A DNA stretch of 64,000 nucleotides from Mariniphaga anaerophila (GCF_900129025.1 NZ_FQUM01000001.1:434001-498000), one strand, 5' to 3'; shown: positions 16,635 through 27,097, counted from the stretch's first letter. Notes: generated by a model from the letters alone, not told the origin. Numbers and translations are program-made.

Positions 16635-17825
16635 TCACTCTACATACAGCACCAGACCTTTCAGATATTCGCCTTCGGGATGGTAAATATTCACCGGATG
16701 ATCGGCCGGCTGGGTAAGCTGATGCATAACTCTTACTGTTCGTCCGGCAATTGCAGCAGCAGAAAAAACAGCTTCGCGAAAACGTTCTTTTGAAACCACC
16801 TGCGAGCAGGAAAAGGTAAACAAAATACCGCCACTTCGGATCTGTTCAAACGCCCGGGTATTTATTCGTTTATACCCCTGCAAAGCCTGTGGCAAGTTAG
16901 AGCGGTGTTTGGCAAATGCCGGCGGGTCGAGTATAATTATATCGTATTTATTCTGAATGTCTTTCAAAAACTCAAATGCATCGGCAGTAAATGCTTCGTG
17001 GCGTTCGTCTTCCGGAAAATTCAACGCAACATTTTCGTTGGTCAGGTCGATGGCTTTTGCCGAAGCATCAACCGAATGCACTAACCTGGCGCCACCCTGC
17101 ATGGCATAAACCGAAAAACCTCCGGTGTAACCGAACATATTCAGCACATCGCGATTTTGAGAATAATGCTGAACCAGCAACCGGTTCTCCCGCTGATCGA
17201 TAAAAAAACCGGTTTTTTGCCCGGTTTCCCAATCCACTTTAAACTTTAATCCGTACTCCAGCACTTCGTTGCTCTCGGGTGTTCCGAACAGCAAAGCGTC
17301 CTTCGGCTGAATTTCGGCCTTAAACGGAAGTGTTTTTTCGCTTTTGTCGTACACTGCTTTCAGTTTGTCGCCCAGCACTTCCTGCAAAGCTTTTACAAGG
17401 TCTTCGCGAATAAGGTGCATACCAACCGAGTGCATCTGCAAAACAGCGGTTCCGTTATAAAAATCGACAATCAGGCCTGGTAGTCCGTCGCCTTCGGCAT
17501 GAATGAGCCGAAACACATTTGTATCACTTTTCTTGTCGAAGCCCAGACTTTTACGGTAATCCCAGGCTTTCTGAATTTTAGTTTTCCAGAAATTGTAGTC
17601 GGGCTCAGCTTTAACAAACGAAACAATGCGAATTGCTATCGAACCAATCTGATAGTGCCCAATTCCGAGAAATTCGTCTTTATTGGAGAAAACCTCGACC
17701 AAATCGCCTTCTGAAACCTGTCCGTAAATTTTTTTGATGGCGCCTGAAAACACCCATGGATGAAATCGTTTGAGAGACTGGTCTTTTCCTGATTTCAATA
17801 CAACTTTAACGTATCCTTCCGGCAT
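16635..17825 (-). CDS. RlmI-like class I SAM-dependent rRNA methyltransferase
   Basis: A 396-residue protein of the RlmI/YccW family, which makes 5-methylcytosine in 23S rRNA. It has an N-terminal PUA RNA-binding domain (about residues 5-85), the SAM-binding motif LNMFGYTGGFSVYA, the IILDPPAFAK motif, and a catalytic-type cysteine in TFSCSQVVS. It is spaced 3 nt from the exonuclease-like gene upstream. The target base is inferred from the family and not proven here. Confidence 0.88.
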   Translation of the reverse strand: MPEGYVKVVLKSGKDQSLKRFHPWVFSGAIKKIYGQVSEGDLVEVFSNKDEFLGIGHYQIGSIAIRIVSFVKAEPDYNFWKTKIQKAWDYRKSLGFDKKSDTNVFRLIHAEGDGLPGLIVDFYNGTAVLQMHSVGMHLIREDLVKALQEVLGDKLKAVYDKSEKTLPFKAEIQPKDALLFGTPESNEVLEYGLKFKVDWETGQKTGFFIDQRENRLLVQHYSQNRDVLNMFGYTGGFSVYAMQGGARLVHSVDASAKAIDLTNENVALNFPEDERHEAFTADAFEFLKDIQNKYDIIILDPPAFAKHRSNLPQALQGYKRINTRAFEQIRSGGILFTFSCSQVVSKERFREAVFSAAAIAGRTVRVMHQLTQPADHPVNIYHPEGEYLKGLVLYVE

Positions 17826-17828
17826 AGG

Positions 17829-18401
17829 TTAATTATTTGAAAAATTCTGATAAATCTTCATGGCTGTCCATGCATCAGTGGCAGCGTAGATTTGTTGTGC
17901 TTCGGTTAATTCGTCGGCTTCCCAGTTCGAGAGCTGCTGCGATTTGGAAATACGAAAACCCAGCACAATAGCAGCAAGCTTTTTCAGGCTGAAATTCTGA
18001 ATTCCTAAATTTTTGGCGTGATCCTGCAATTCCACAAAACCAGCTGCACTGAATTTTGATATTTGTTGCAGCCCTTTTACATCGTCGCGAATAGCTACCC
18101 CCGGCTTTAAAATAGCAGGATTGGCAAGTACTTTTCTGATGGATTCAGGAAGCCCTACTTTATTTACCCGAAGCAGAAACGCTTCGCTGGCAGTGGACAA
18201 TTGCAACAAAGCAACTTTGTTCACTACTCCTTTTTTGAAAGATGGCCTTGTTTCCGTGTCAAAACCAATAACAGACTGCGTTGAAAGAAATTCGGCAACA
18301 TCATTTACCTGTTCGGGCTTATCAATAATATAAATATCACCATCGAACCACTTCAGCGGAAGATCTGTAAGTTCTTCTTTTGTTATACTTTCCTTAAACA
18401 T
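17829..18401 (-). CDS. 3'-5' exonuclease domain protein (RNase D-like, DEDDy)
   Basis: A 190-residue single-domain DEDD exonuclease. Exo I is GFDTET (Asp48, Glu50), Exo II is in IRDDVKG, and Exo III has Tyr172 and Asp176 in IYAATDAW, making it the DEDDy type. It lacks the HRDC domains of full RNase D. It sits between DUF5063 and the rRNA methyltransferase with 3-nt gaps on both sides, so an RNA-processing role is likely by context. The substrate is unknown. Confidence 0.88.
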   Translation of the reverse strand: MFKESITKEELTDLPLKWFDGDIYIIDKPEQVNDVAEFLSTQSVIGFDTETRPSFKKGVVNKVALLQLSTASEAFLLRVNKVGLPESIRKVLANPAILKPGVAIRDDVKGLQQISKFSAAGFVELQDHAKNLGIQNFSLKKLAAIVLGFRISKSQQLSNWEADELTEAQQIYAATDAWTAMKIYQNFSNN

Positions 18402-18404
18402 TCT

Positions 18405-19034
18405 CTATTCTTCGTCGGAATGGGTTCCCCAAAACCTGTCCAACCATTCAGGATTCCCTTTTCCGGGTTCAATTTTGTCATCATTTTTCGCTCCGCCATC
18501 GGCATTAAACTCAATACCTTCGGTAATTAGTTTGTGCAGTGGCCGCAAAACATTTACCAATCGTTGTCCCCAAAAATCTTCGAAATGAGAAACACAATCG
18601 TACAATGCATCGTTCATTATCTCTTCATTGCCCAGGCTGTAAGCATTCAAAAAATCTTTCAAATCCTGGTAAATATCAAGCAGGCATTCAGAAATACTTG
18701 CAGTTACCATTTCTTCCCCAAACTGAATATCGGGGTCAAAAACTTCGTAGTAACTGTCGTGTTCGCCGAGGGCTTCCAGCCATCGTTGCTGCCAGATGTT
18801 GTAATCCAGCTCCGAAACATATTTTTCGAGATTATCTTCCAGCAGCTTTTCGGTTTTAGGAAGCAGAGCCGCCTTAAGGTAAAGCAGAGGCAAAACCTTT
18901 TGTAAACTTTTGATGTTTTGTTCTGTCGGAATATGACCGACCTTTTCTATTAACCCACAATACTCGTTGGCAACGGTAACAAATTCTACTACATTCTTAC
19001 TGAATACCAACGAATGCAAATCTACTTCACTCAT
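18405..19034 (-). CDS. DUF5063 family protein
   Basis: A 209-residue acidic, mostly helical cytoplasmic protein that I recognise as DUF5063, without catalytic motifs that I can name. It begins a tight minus-strand operon (3-nt spacing) with a DEDDy exonuclease and an RlmI-like methyltransferase. A helper role for the exonuclease is plausible but is inference. Confidence 0.75.
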   Translation of the reverse strand: MSEVDLHSLVFSKNVVEFVTVANEYCGLIEKVGHIPTEQNIKSLQKVLPLLYLKAALLPKTEKLLEDNLEKYVSELDYNIWQQRWLEALGEHDSYYEVFDPDIQFGEEMVTASISECLLDIYQDLKDFLNAYSLGNEEIMNDALYDCVSHFEDFWGQRLVNVLRPLHKLITEGIEFNADGGAKNDDKIEPGKGNPEWLDRFWGTHSDEE

Positions 19035-19256
19035 ACTTTTCTAACAATGAAAATCGACGCAAAAGTAATAAACATTTTCAAAAACTGAGGTTGTCAGGCC
19101 CTGTCAAAATTCATCCTTTACATTTTAAATAAATTGAAAGGGACCTCATATTACACAGAAGCCAAAACAGTTACCTGTTACTGGCCCGAACATTTGGTTT
19201 TCTGAACTACCAAACCGGAGAGCAGATACTATTTGAGATGCGGAATTTTCAGCGGC

Positions 19257-21464
19257 TCAGCTTTCCAGAAAATACCTCAGTTGATCCAACATAATTGGCA
19301 CATCCTCGGCATCTATTCCCTGACTGATTAAGTGTGGTAAATCTTCTTCGAAAACTTCCTGAAATTCATCTGCCGAAAAGCCATTTTCAGAAATAGATTT
19401 CCGGTAAAAATCCAGTGCTGCCTTACGATTTCCCAAACTCCACTGCACGTGCCCCATGTTCATATAATCGTGCTTACTGGGTTCGTCGTCGATTAACCGG
19501 CTGAAATATTTTGCAGCCTGCTCTTTTTTTCCTGTAAGAAACGAGCACCAGGCAATGGGGCGCCACACTTTTTTGTTTCCGGGAGAAAGGTACTCCACTT
19601 TAAAGTAGCATTTCAGCGCTTCGTCGTACTCACTGAGTTCCAAAAGGCAATGGCCGATATTCAATTGATTGTTCAGATTTTCAGAATCAATTTTCTCGGC
19701 AGCCTGGTAATATTCCAAAGCTTTGGCAGGCTGTTTCAGGTTGCGGTAGCAAAGCGCTATTTTTTTCAGATTCCACAGCCGGTTAATATCGTACAATTCC
19801 GCTTTCAGGTAACCGTCCAGCGCCTTTTCAAAATTGCCGGTTTTTTGATAGCAGTATGCAATTTTCTGATACAATTCGCCATCCTTCTCCTGCTCCAGCA
19901 AAAGGCCAAAAATTTCAGCAGCTTCGTCAAAATGATTTTTCGCAAAATAATATTCACCAATATTGCGCAACAGTTTATGGTCTTCTCTTAATATTTCGCC
20001 AAATGCCAGTTTATTATGAAAATCGAAATGCCAGCTAAAAATATCTTCAAAATCATTCTTTCGCGGAAACAGTTTGTAAAACCGGTACAAATCCTGAATG
20101 TACTGATTGGAAATGAACTCGGCTTCTCTTCCGGGCTGCGTTAATTCCTCGTCTTTTTCCAGCTCTTTCAGCTGATCCATTTCGGCATTAATTCCCTGCG
20201 CCATAAACTCCCGGTTTTCTTTGGGTAACCCCTGAATGCTCAAACAAAACGAATACTTATCCGAATTGCACAAAACAGGTGCTTTGTTCAGCGCCTCCAT
20301 TAGTCTGCGGGCAGTGTCATCGCTAAAATCGAGGGTGTTTGCTATTTCAGGATTTTCCGTAAAAAAAGGAACGAACCAGTTGTCGATCTCACTAAAAAAC
20401 GGAAACGCTTTGAGCATGGCAAACGAGCCCATAAACACATCTGCACCTTCCATCTGAAGCTCAGAAAATTCCTGCATTTTATCCATTAATCCCGGCGAAT
20501 CTTTAAAAATCTCCTGCCAGTCAGGATTCTTATCTTCTGAAAGCCCTTCTTCCATTAAACTGTCGAGATTGATTTTGTCTTTCAGGTTCGGGCTTATTTT
20601 TATCATTTCAGGAAGAATCTCGTCACGAATACGCTGTTGTAGCTTTTCGGTCTCTTTGCTTCTGATGAACTGAATAATTACGCGCTCGATGTTGCGTTTA
20701 AATTCCGGGTTCTCATTCAGAATTTTTAAACGGCCGGTAATTTCCGGGAAGAACGACAACCGGGCATCATAATGATACAAATTAACAAGCACTCCCACCA
20801 AAGCACGCTGGCTTATTTCAGGCTCGTCAAAATCAAAAGCTTCGAACAACAGCGTAAACTTTTCGGAATCGAAATAACGCCGAAGACTTAATGTCAACGC
20901 TGAAATTACAAGCGATTTGTATGCGATAAGCACCACCGGGCTGGTAAAAAATGTTCGTAACCCATCTGTTTCATCAGGTGACAGTTTGTCGCTAAACCAC
21001 ACGTGGTAAAACAATTTCCGTATTTGTTTCTGGTGTTCTTTGGCCGCAGAAAGCATTTTCGCTTCGTCATCAGAAGATTCATCCTGAAGGTAAAAATCCT
21101 CCAGATTCGAAACAAACCGATTCAAATCCGGAATGAATTCATCTTTAAACAGCCTCTTCTTTTCGTACTCCACAGAGGGCGAGAACCGCAATTGAAGCGC
21201 TTCATTTATTTTGTCGGTCAGCTCAAAAACCGAAACAATTAGTTTGCGATAAACTTTCTGTCGCTCAGGATCCTGTGTTCCTTCCAGCGTGTATTTCAGC
21301 ATAAAATGGTAGGTCTCTTCCAAATTCCGGTATTCATCGTAATAAACCCCCAACCCGTTGTCGGAAATGAGTTTCGCTAACTGGTCGAATGCCGGCTTCA
21401 GCCTTCGTTTCTGCAGATTATTGCAAATATCTTTATATTTTTTGTGTAGTTCTACTCCAGTCAT
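19257..21464 (-). CDS. Tetratricopeptide repeat protein
   Basis: A 735-residue cytoplasmic protein without signal peptide. The first 450 residues are helical and not assigned. The C-terminal part, roughly residues 500-690, consists of consecutive 34-residue TPR units, for example around GELYQKIAYCYQKTGNFEKAL and the following repeats. TPR arrays mediate protein contacts; no enzyme domain is seen. It is flanked by 220-250 nt intergenic stretches and appears to be transcribed alone. Confidence 0.82.
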   Translation of the reverse strand: MTGVELHKKYKDICNNLQKRRLKPAFDQLAKLISDNGLGVYYDEYRNLEETYHFMLKYTLEGTQDPERQKVYRKLIVSVFELTDKINEALQLRFSPSVEYEKKRLFKDEFIPDLNRFVSNLEDFYLQDESSDDEAKMLSAAKEHQKQIRKLFYHVWFSDKLSPDETDGLRTFFTSPVVLIAYKSLVISALTLSLRRYFDSEKFTLLFEAFDFDEPEISQRALVGVLVNLYHYDARLSFFPEITGRLKILNENPEFKRNIERVIIQFIRSKETEKLQQRIRDEILPEMIKISPNLKDKINLDSLMEEGLSEDKNPDWQEIFKDSPGLMDKMQEFSELQMEGADVFMGSFAMLKAFPFFSEIDNWFVPFFTENPEIANTLDFSDDTARRLMEALNKAPVLCNSDKYSFCLSIQGLPKENREFMAQGINAEMDQLKELEKDEELTQPGREAEFISNQYIQDLYRFYKLFPRKNDFEDIFSWHFDFHNKLAFGEILREDHKLLRNIGEYYFAKNHFDEAAEIFGLLLEQEKDGELYQKIAYCYQKTGNFEKALDGYLKAELYDINRLWNLKKIALCYRNLKQPAKALEYYQAAEKIDSENLNNQLNIGHCLLELSEYDEALKCYFKVEYLSPGNKKVWRPIAWCSFLTGKKEQAAKYFSRLIDDEPSKHDYMNMGHVQWSLGNRKAALDFYRKSISENGFSADEFQEVFEEDLPHLISQGIDAEDVPIMLDQLRYFLES

Positions 21465-21714
21465 ATTCGTTTTTCTTGTTCAAAGTTATTCCAAATAATA
21501 ACTCATCAAAAAACAAACCAACGAAAAAAACATGCGGATGTGGCAGAAATTTGTGCTGCCCTTATTTGTTTGGGGCTAATTATTAACAACAAAAGAAACC
21601 AGCTCCGGAAAAAACTGCGTTCAGCATTTTTTCTAATTTGATGTAAGAAAGGAACAACGGGCAGGGCTTCCTGCCCGCCAACGGCTTTTTTTTTAATTTC
21701 CGGCGCTCTACTTA

Positions 21715-22908
21715 TTACTGGTTAACCGGCGTATCCATTACCCAAAGCAACGGATGCCGAATGGGCAAATTTCGAATTACTTCCTGCGTTTCCGGATAAC
21801 CGTCAAGCGTTTTCCACAGGTCAATAAACTCCGGCCGATTGTAGGCCCTGCCGGCAAACAATAAAAACGGTTGCCGCACCGGCCAGTCTTCCCAATACAT
21901 CACATCTTCGGCAAAAGGCCATTTCGATTTATCTTTTACATAGGGAAACAAAAAGTCAGCTCCCAGTTCCAGATTTCTGCCATCAGCCGTAGAAAAATCG
22001 TACAAATTATTGGTTTCATCAGAAAGAATTTCAGCAGCAGTGAAAAAGGCATCCAGATTAAACAGTGAATATCCGTAAGGTTTTGTTCGTGCCAACTCCA
22101 GCGGAAAAGAACCGTCTTCGCCCATTTGATTTGGCAGCAAAATGGTTTTGAAACGGTTTCTGCACAAATCCAGCACCTCGTCGTTTCCGGTGAGGCGGGC
22201 AAACGCACCTACCTGCATTACCCAGCATGTGGCATGATTGTTTTTTGTGTTCATTTCGTCGATTCCGTAAGGATGCGTGGTAAGCCAGGAAACAAACGCG
22301 CTGAACCACTCTTTTACAGAGCTTATTGTACTTTGGGGAAGCGCACCATTTTGCTCCAGAATTTCTACCGACCGGGCCACTTCTATTAAATGGATGGCAT
22401 CTATAATTCCGATTCCGCGCCCGGTAACCCGGCCTTTAATAGCTTGTGCATAATTTAACGACGGATTCATCCGGGTTTTCGGATTTACAAACCAGGCCTC
22501 CAGGTGGCTGCTTGCATGTTCAGCAAACTTTTGTTCGCCGCTAAGCAGCCAGGCCGAAGTCTGCATGCCCACAATACTGCTCAAACGAATCATCGCCAAC
22601 CTGTGCGCCACAAAATTTCCGGGATTCGTCTGCCCGTCGCGTCGGATGTACGGGCCGTCCGGATTTTCAGGATCGGGCCACCAGTAATCGCCTTCCGAAT
22701 AAAAATCATGCGGGCCGCCCTCACTGCGTTCACATGTTTCAGCAGTAACCGGCACCGGCAAACTATCCAGATACGCCGTGGCTTTTTCAACAATCAATTG
22801 TTGCTCGGACAAAGAAATGTATGGAACCTGTCCTTTCTTTTGGGAACAACCGGCAAACAGTAAAATCAGAATAAATGAGAATACGCAACCAGACATTTTC
22901 AGCTTCAT
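21715..22908 (-). CDS. Alginate lyase family lipoprotein
   Basis: A 397-residue protein with a lipoprotein signal (LLFAGCSQKK, lipobox cysteine at 21). The body matches the alginate lyase (PF05426) (alpha/alpha) toroid family: the WWPDPENPDGPYIRRDGQTNP region is the diagnostic substrate-cleft motif and NNHATCW lies in the second half. Members cleave uronic-acid polysaccharides by beta-elimination; specificity varies, so alginate itself is not proven. The lipid anchor suggests periplasmic or cell-surface location. It is a lone gene, not in a SusCD locus. Confidence 0.85.
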   Translation of the reverse strand: MKLKMSGCVFSFILILLFAGCSQKKGQVPYISLSEQQLIVEKATAYLDSLPVPVTAETCERSEGGPHDFYSEGDYWWPDPENPDGPYIRRDGQTNPGNFVAHRLAMIRLSSIVGMQTSAWLLSGEQKFAEHASSHLEAWFVNPKTRMNPSLNYAQAIKGRVTGRGIGIIDAIHLIEVARSVEILEQNGALPQSTISSVKEWFSAFVSWLTTHPYGIDEMNTKNNHATCWVMQVGAFARLTGNDEVLDLCRNRFKTILLPNQMGEDGSFPLELARTKPYGYSLFNLDAFFTAAEILSDETNNLYDFSTADGRNLELGADFLFPYVKDKSKWPFAEDVMYWEDWPVRQPFLLFAGRAYNRPEFIDLWKTLDGYPETQEVIRNLPIRHPLLWVMDTPVNQ

Positions 22909-23090
22909 AGTATGATGTTATTATAGTTTTAAAATAATTAGAGAAACAAACACCTATCAACCACAACTGCTGCAAATTGGCCAAACCTGCAACCGATTGC
23001 AATTTATCAAAAATCAATTAAAAGACTAGCCACATTGAAAAAAAATAATCCTGTTTCAGACTCCTAAAAACGAACATCTTCACAAAAAAC

Positions 23091-23131
23091 AAAACCCGGA
23101 AAATTGTTACAAAAACAAACTTCCCGGGTTC
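23091..23131 (-). terminator. Rho-independent terminator after the AsmA-family gene
   Basis: AACCCGG and CCGGGTT pair, extended by neighbouring A-T pairs and an unpaired base, around a loop of about 17 nt. On the minus strand the stem is followed by a T-rich run. It lies 42 nt beyond the stop codon at 23173. Confidence 0.6.
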
Positions 23132-23172
23132 CGGTGTTTATACATCAGGTAATCCGTTCAGACCAGCCCGTG

Positions 23173-25698
23173 TTATTTTAGAAATTTCCGAAGCCCCTCT
23201 CCTATTTTATTCAGGTTCTGCTGCAGATTTTCTTTGGTCGATTTTTTCACTTCCTCGGTAATCATTTTCCGGGCTTTTTCAAGATCGATTTTCACCTCAG
23301 GCTTTCCAACAGGGCCGTTTAATACCACTGATGCCGGAATAAGCTGAATCCGTTCCTGTCCGGGCAGAACGCTTAAAATATTCTGAATATCGTTGCCAAA
23401 CGCATCGCGCTGTACGTTAAAATCGAGACGCATATTCAACAGGTTTTCCGTATTCAGATTGCCTGAAATTGTGGTTTCCTGATCGGCAATTCGGGTAGAA
23501 AACGGTTTTAACTGAATGGAGCCGTCCACCACCTCAACAAAAGCTTTAAAATCGTCAACCTTCACATCGTTCAGTTTTTCAGATTTCAAAATTCCTTTCA
23601 GCTGATTAAATAACGGCGAACCAACAATCTGTAAACTCTCAGTGCTAAACAAACCGCTGCCGTCAACTGTCGGAGCAAGCAGTTTAAATTCCGGGCTCAT
23701 TTGGCCGTTCACCTTCAAACTGGTGCTGAATTTTCCCTGGCTTTGGCGGGCAATGGGAATCATCTTCTGAATGCTGACCAGCGTTTGGTAAGCTTTAGGA
23801 ATATCTACCTTTATCAAATCGAAACCAAAATCAAAGAAAGGCTGGTTTTCCGGCGTGTTCTGGTAAGAACCCGACAGCTTCATTTCACCATCGAGCATGT
23901 TCATGTTAAGCCCGTCCAGAGCCAGTTTTCCGTTGCGTGCAGTTATTAAACCGTTTATGTTGGTTATGGGAAGCCGTTCAAAAACTGCCCGTTCAATTTT
24001 CGACTGGAAGGTAAAATCGATATTTTGAGGAATATCAAAAGCAAGCACTTCCTGTTCGGCAATTTCCGGTGCTGGTTTATTTTCAGCCGGAGTTTCTGCC
24101 TCGGGTTCCTGCTCTGCAACCTGCAACCGAAGCAGTTCATTCAGATTTACGAAATTGGAGTTCAACCGAAGTTTGCCGGCCAGAGTTCCGTCTTTCAACA
24201 GATAATTAAGGTAATTGGTTACCTGCCCCGACAACCGGAAATCGCTTTGGCCTACTTTCAACCCGAGCTCACTCAGTGTAACGGCACGCGGGCTGAAATC
24301 GAGTTTTCCTTCAGGAATAAGAACCTGCTGGGTTAGCGAAGGCGAACTGTAAATAAACCCGGACAAAAGAACAGTTCCGTCCGACTGAATTTTCTCATAC
24401 TCTTCGTTTTCGATGGCCGAGTAATTGCCTTTTACAAACAGGTTAGCATCCACAGTTCCGGCAATATCCACGCTGTCCATCGGAAGCGCGTCTTTCAAAT
24501 CATCAAAATTCACGTTCCCCACCAAAGCTCCGTCGAACCACGGGTCGGTGAATAAGTTTTTAAGTTTTAGTGTCAAATCAACCGGACTGTTTTTTACTTC
24601 GGCATGTGCTTTGGCAATATTCACTTCGGTTAAATCGAGCTCTCCCTGCGGTTTGGCAACCGACAAATCGGCCGATATATTTTTCACTTCCTCAGGCAGA
24701 TCGGCATAACGCAGATTGCCGTTATCTACTTTCAGATTCAGGGTAAAAGCCGGATAGTTTTCACCAGAATAAATTCCTTTTACCGCTCCTGAAATGGTTG
24801 CGTTTCCGCTGGTTTGAATATCTTTCAGATACTCTTCGTAATCGGGCGGTACCAACGCCAGAAAGTTGTCGAACCCTGACTTTTTAGTATTTAACGTGAG
24901 ATCAAAATTCATACTGCTGTCGGGCATCTGAATCAATCCCAGGATCTCCAGCGGAAGTCGGTTAATCAGCAACTCATTCTCCTGAATTTCGATGTCCATT
25001 TTATCGTAATCGATGTTAAGCATTGTGCGTGTTTCCACCGAAGTATTGGAAACATAGTTGGCGCCTTCATAGTTAAACAACAATTGCCGGGCCCCGCCTT
25101 CAAGCAGTAACTGCGCCGCAGAACCATACATTTTTCCTGAAATATCAAAATTGATATCATCAAGGCGAAAAAGCATATTCAAATCACGATCGTCGTAAAC
25201 GAAGTTGGCATGTTCAATCTTAATCTTTTCCAACTGAAGCTCCAGTCCGCTTTCTTCGCCGGCGGCATCCTGAGCAGCAGCAGTTTCTTCCGGTTCATCA
25301 GATTCAAGGGCAATATCCCAGTTTGCATTTCCGGTTGTTCCAACAATCAATTTCAACTCAGGACGATCCAGAATTATTTCTTCAATTGCGACCCCGTCTT
25401 TACTAAACAACTGGCCAATGCCGGTTTTCGTTCTCAACGACGGAACCGCGCAAAGCGTATCGTTTTGAAATTCGCCTTTTCCGACTACCACAACGTTGGT
25501 AAGTTCAAGTGTTACTTTTGGAAAACTCCTGAGCAACGACAGTTTAAAGTCGGTGAACTCCACCTTTGCATTTACATTATTATTAATGGTGGTTTTGGTT
25601 TTTTCAAGCAACGGCTGCTTAAAAAACAACGGGATAACTGCCAGCGAAGCCACCAGCAGTGCTACCACAATTCCGATTATTATGAGTGCTTTTTTCAT
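23173..25698 (-). CDS. AsmA family envelope protein
   Basis: A protein of 841 residues from ATG at 25698; an in-frame TTG at 25752 adds 18 residues of unlikely sequence before the signal anchor. It begins MKKALIIIGIVVALLVASL, one inner-membrane anchor, followed by long beta-rich repeats of the AsmA/TamB-like (bridge-type) fold facing the periplasm. AsmA-family proteins are thought to help move phospholipid or assemble the outer membrane. Around residues 560-575 there is a short Glu/Pro-rich spacer. It follows cinA by about 117 nt on the same strand. Confidence 0.85.
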   Translation of the reverse strand: MKKALIIIGIVVALLVASLAVIPLFFKQPLLEKTKTTINNNVNAKVEFTDFKLSLLRSFPKVTLELTNVVVVGKGEFQNDTLCAVPSLRTKTGIGQLFSKDGVAIEEIILDRPELKLIVGTTGNANWDIALESDEPEETAAAQDAAGEESGLELQLEKIKIEHANFVYDDRDLNMLFRLDDINFDISGKMYGSAAQLLLEGGARQLLFNYEGANYVSNTSVETRTMLNIDYDKMDIEIQENELLINRLPLEILGLIQMPDSSMNFDLTLNTKKSGFDNFLALVPPDYEEYLKDIQTSGNATISGAVKGIYSGENYPAFTLNLKVDNGNLRYADLPEEVKNISADLSVAKPQGELDLTEVNIAKAHAEVKNSPVDLTLKLKNLFTDPWFDGALVGNVNFDDLKDALPMDSVDIAGTVDANLFVKGNYSAIENEEYEKIQSDGTVLLSGFIYSSPSLTQQVLIPEGKLDFSPRAVTLSELGLKVGQSDFRLSGQVTNYLNYLLKDGTLAGKLRLNSNFVNLNELLRLQVAEQEPEAETPAENKPAPEIAEQEVLAFDIPQNIDFTFQSKIERAVFERLPITNINGLITARNGKLALDGLNMNMLDGEMKLSGSYQNTPENQPFFDFGFDLIKVDIPKAYQTLVSIQKMIPIARQSQGKFSTSLKVNGQMSPEFKLLAPTVDGSGLFSTESLQIVGSPLFNQLKGILKSEKLNDVKVDDFKAFVEVVDGSIQLKPFSTRIADQETTISGNLNTENLLNMRLDFNVQRDAFGNDIQNILSVLPGQERIQLIPASVVLNGPVGKPEVKIDLEKARKMITEEVKKSTKENLQQNLNKIGEGLRKFLK

Positions 25699-25815
25699 TT
25701 TTTTCTTATTTATTGTTTTAACTAACGCATCCAATCTAACAAATTGAAGCAATAATCAAAAATATTGAAATCTGAATTAAATTAAGGGGAACAAGTGTTA
25801 AAGGTTAATAAAGAA

Positions 25816-27057
25816 TCAGCCTTTCAAAACCTGCCTTCGCAAAAGCTGCAGAGCTGTTTGGCCTGATCGGATAATATTCCGTTCCCGGTTATCGCCAAAC
25901 ACAAATTTTTGTGCGATTGTTTTTCCCGGACCGGCAACGGCAATCCAAACCGTGCCCACAGGTTTTTCTTCTGTTCCGCCGGTTGGCCCGGCAATTCCCG
26001 ATGTAGCCACAGCAAAATCTACAGCCAGTTTTTGCCTTGCTCCTTCTGCCATTTCCCGAACAACATTTTCGCTCACGGCTCCGTATTTCAAAAGCGAATC
26101 GCCCGAAACGCCCAGCATCTTCTGTTTTATTTCGTTGGAATATGCAGTAACTCCTCCTTTGTACCAGCCCGAGCTGCCCGGAACTGAGGTAATCAGGTGC
26201 GAAATATAACCTCCGGTGCAGCTCTCTGCCACAGCAAGCGTCTGGCCATTCTCCAGTAAGTTCCTTCCAATTACTTCGGCCAGCGTTTCGTTGTCGTACC
26301 CAAAAATATACTCGGGAATCAGTTGCTTCAGTGTTCCCATTTCCTTTTCAACCTCATGTTTTAGCTGCTCCAAATCAGTGCCCACGGCAGACAAACGCAG
26401 TCGTACTGACATAGGATTAGGAAGATATGCCAGTTTAATGTGCTTCGGCAGTGAGTTTTCCCAATTTTCGATTCGCTCAGCCAGCATCGATTCCGGCAGT
26501 CCCTGCGTAAGGACTGTTTTATGGTAAATAGCTCCGGTTTTGCTCCTGTTTTGCAAACGCGGTAAAATCTCATTTTCCACCAGGTACTTCATTTCAAAAG
26601 GCACTCCCGGAACCGATACAAAAATAGTATCGTCTTTTTCGAACCACATTCCCGGCGCGGTACCTGCTTTATTGGGAAGTACCGTGCAGGTTTCCGGAAC
26701 CATTGCCTGCCCCCGATTGAGTTTGTTCAAATCGATATTCCGATTTTTAAACCGATTTTTAATCTGCTCAAAAGTTGGTTCATGAAATACAAGTTTTGTC
26801 TGGAAATACGCACACAAAACGTTTTTGGTAATATCGTCTTTAGTGGGTCCGAGTCCACCGGTCAGAATCACCAGGTCAGCATTTTCTTTTGCATTGTCAA
26901 GCGCACTTTTAATGTGCGCAGCATCGTCGTGAACCGACGTTATCTGGTAAATTTCTATTCCTCCCAGGTTAAATTGTTCGGCAATCCACGCCGAATTGGT
27001 GTCCACAATCTGCCCGATTAATATTTCATCGCCGATTGTTATTATTTCTGCTTTCAT
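25816..27057 (-). CDS. cinA: CinA-type protein: MoaB-like domain plus nicotinamide-nucleotide amidase
   Basis: A 413-residue two-domain protein. The N-terminal domain (1-170, starting MKAEIITIGDEILIGQ, with LTGGLGPTKDD) is the COG1058 MoaB-like module, linked to ADP-ribose pyrophosphatase activity in some members. The C-terminal domain (from about 255, with AVAESCTGGYISHLI and SGIAGPTGGT) is the PncC nicotinamide-nucleotide amidase, which recycles NMN to nicotinate mononucleotide. Length is normal. It follows the M48 peptidase gene by 40 nt and is probably cotranscribed. Confidence 0.94.
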   Translation of the reverse strand: MKAEIITIGDEILIGQIVDTNSAWIAEQFNLGGIEIYQITSVHDDAAHIKSALDNAKENADLVILTGGLGPTKDDITKNVLCAYFQTKLVFHEPTFEQIKNRFKNRNIDLNKLNRGQAMVPETCTVLPNKAGTAPGMWFEKDDTIFVSVPGVPFEMKYLVENEILPRLQNRSKTGAIYHKTVLTQGLPESMLAERIENWENSLPKHIKLAYLPNPMSVRLRLSAVGTDLEQLKHEVEKEMGTLKQLIPEYIFGYDNETLAEVIGRNLLENGQTLAVAESCTGGYISHLITSVPGSSGWYKGGVTAYSNEIKQKMLGVSGDSLLKYGAVSENVVREMAEGARQKLAVDFAVATSGIAGPTGGTEEKPVGTVWIAVAGPGKTIAQKFVFGDNRERNIIRSGQTALQLLRRQVLKG

Positions 27058-27097
27058 GGTACATTGTTTAATGCCCGAAAAAATCGGACAACAGAAT

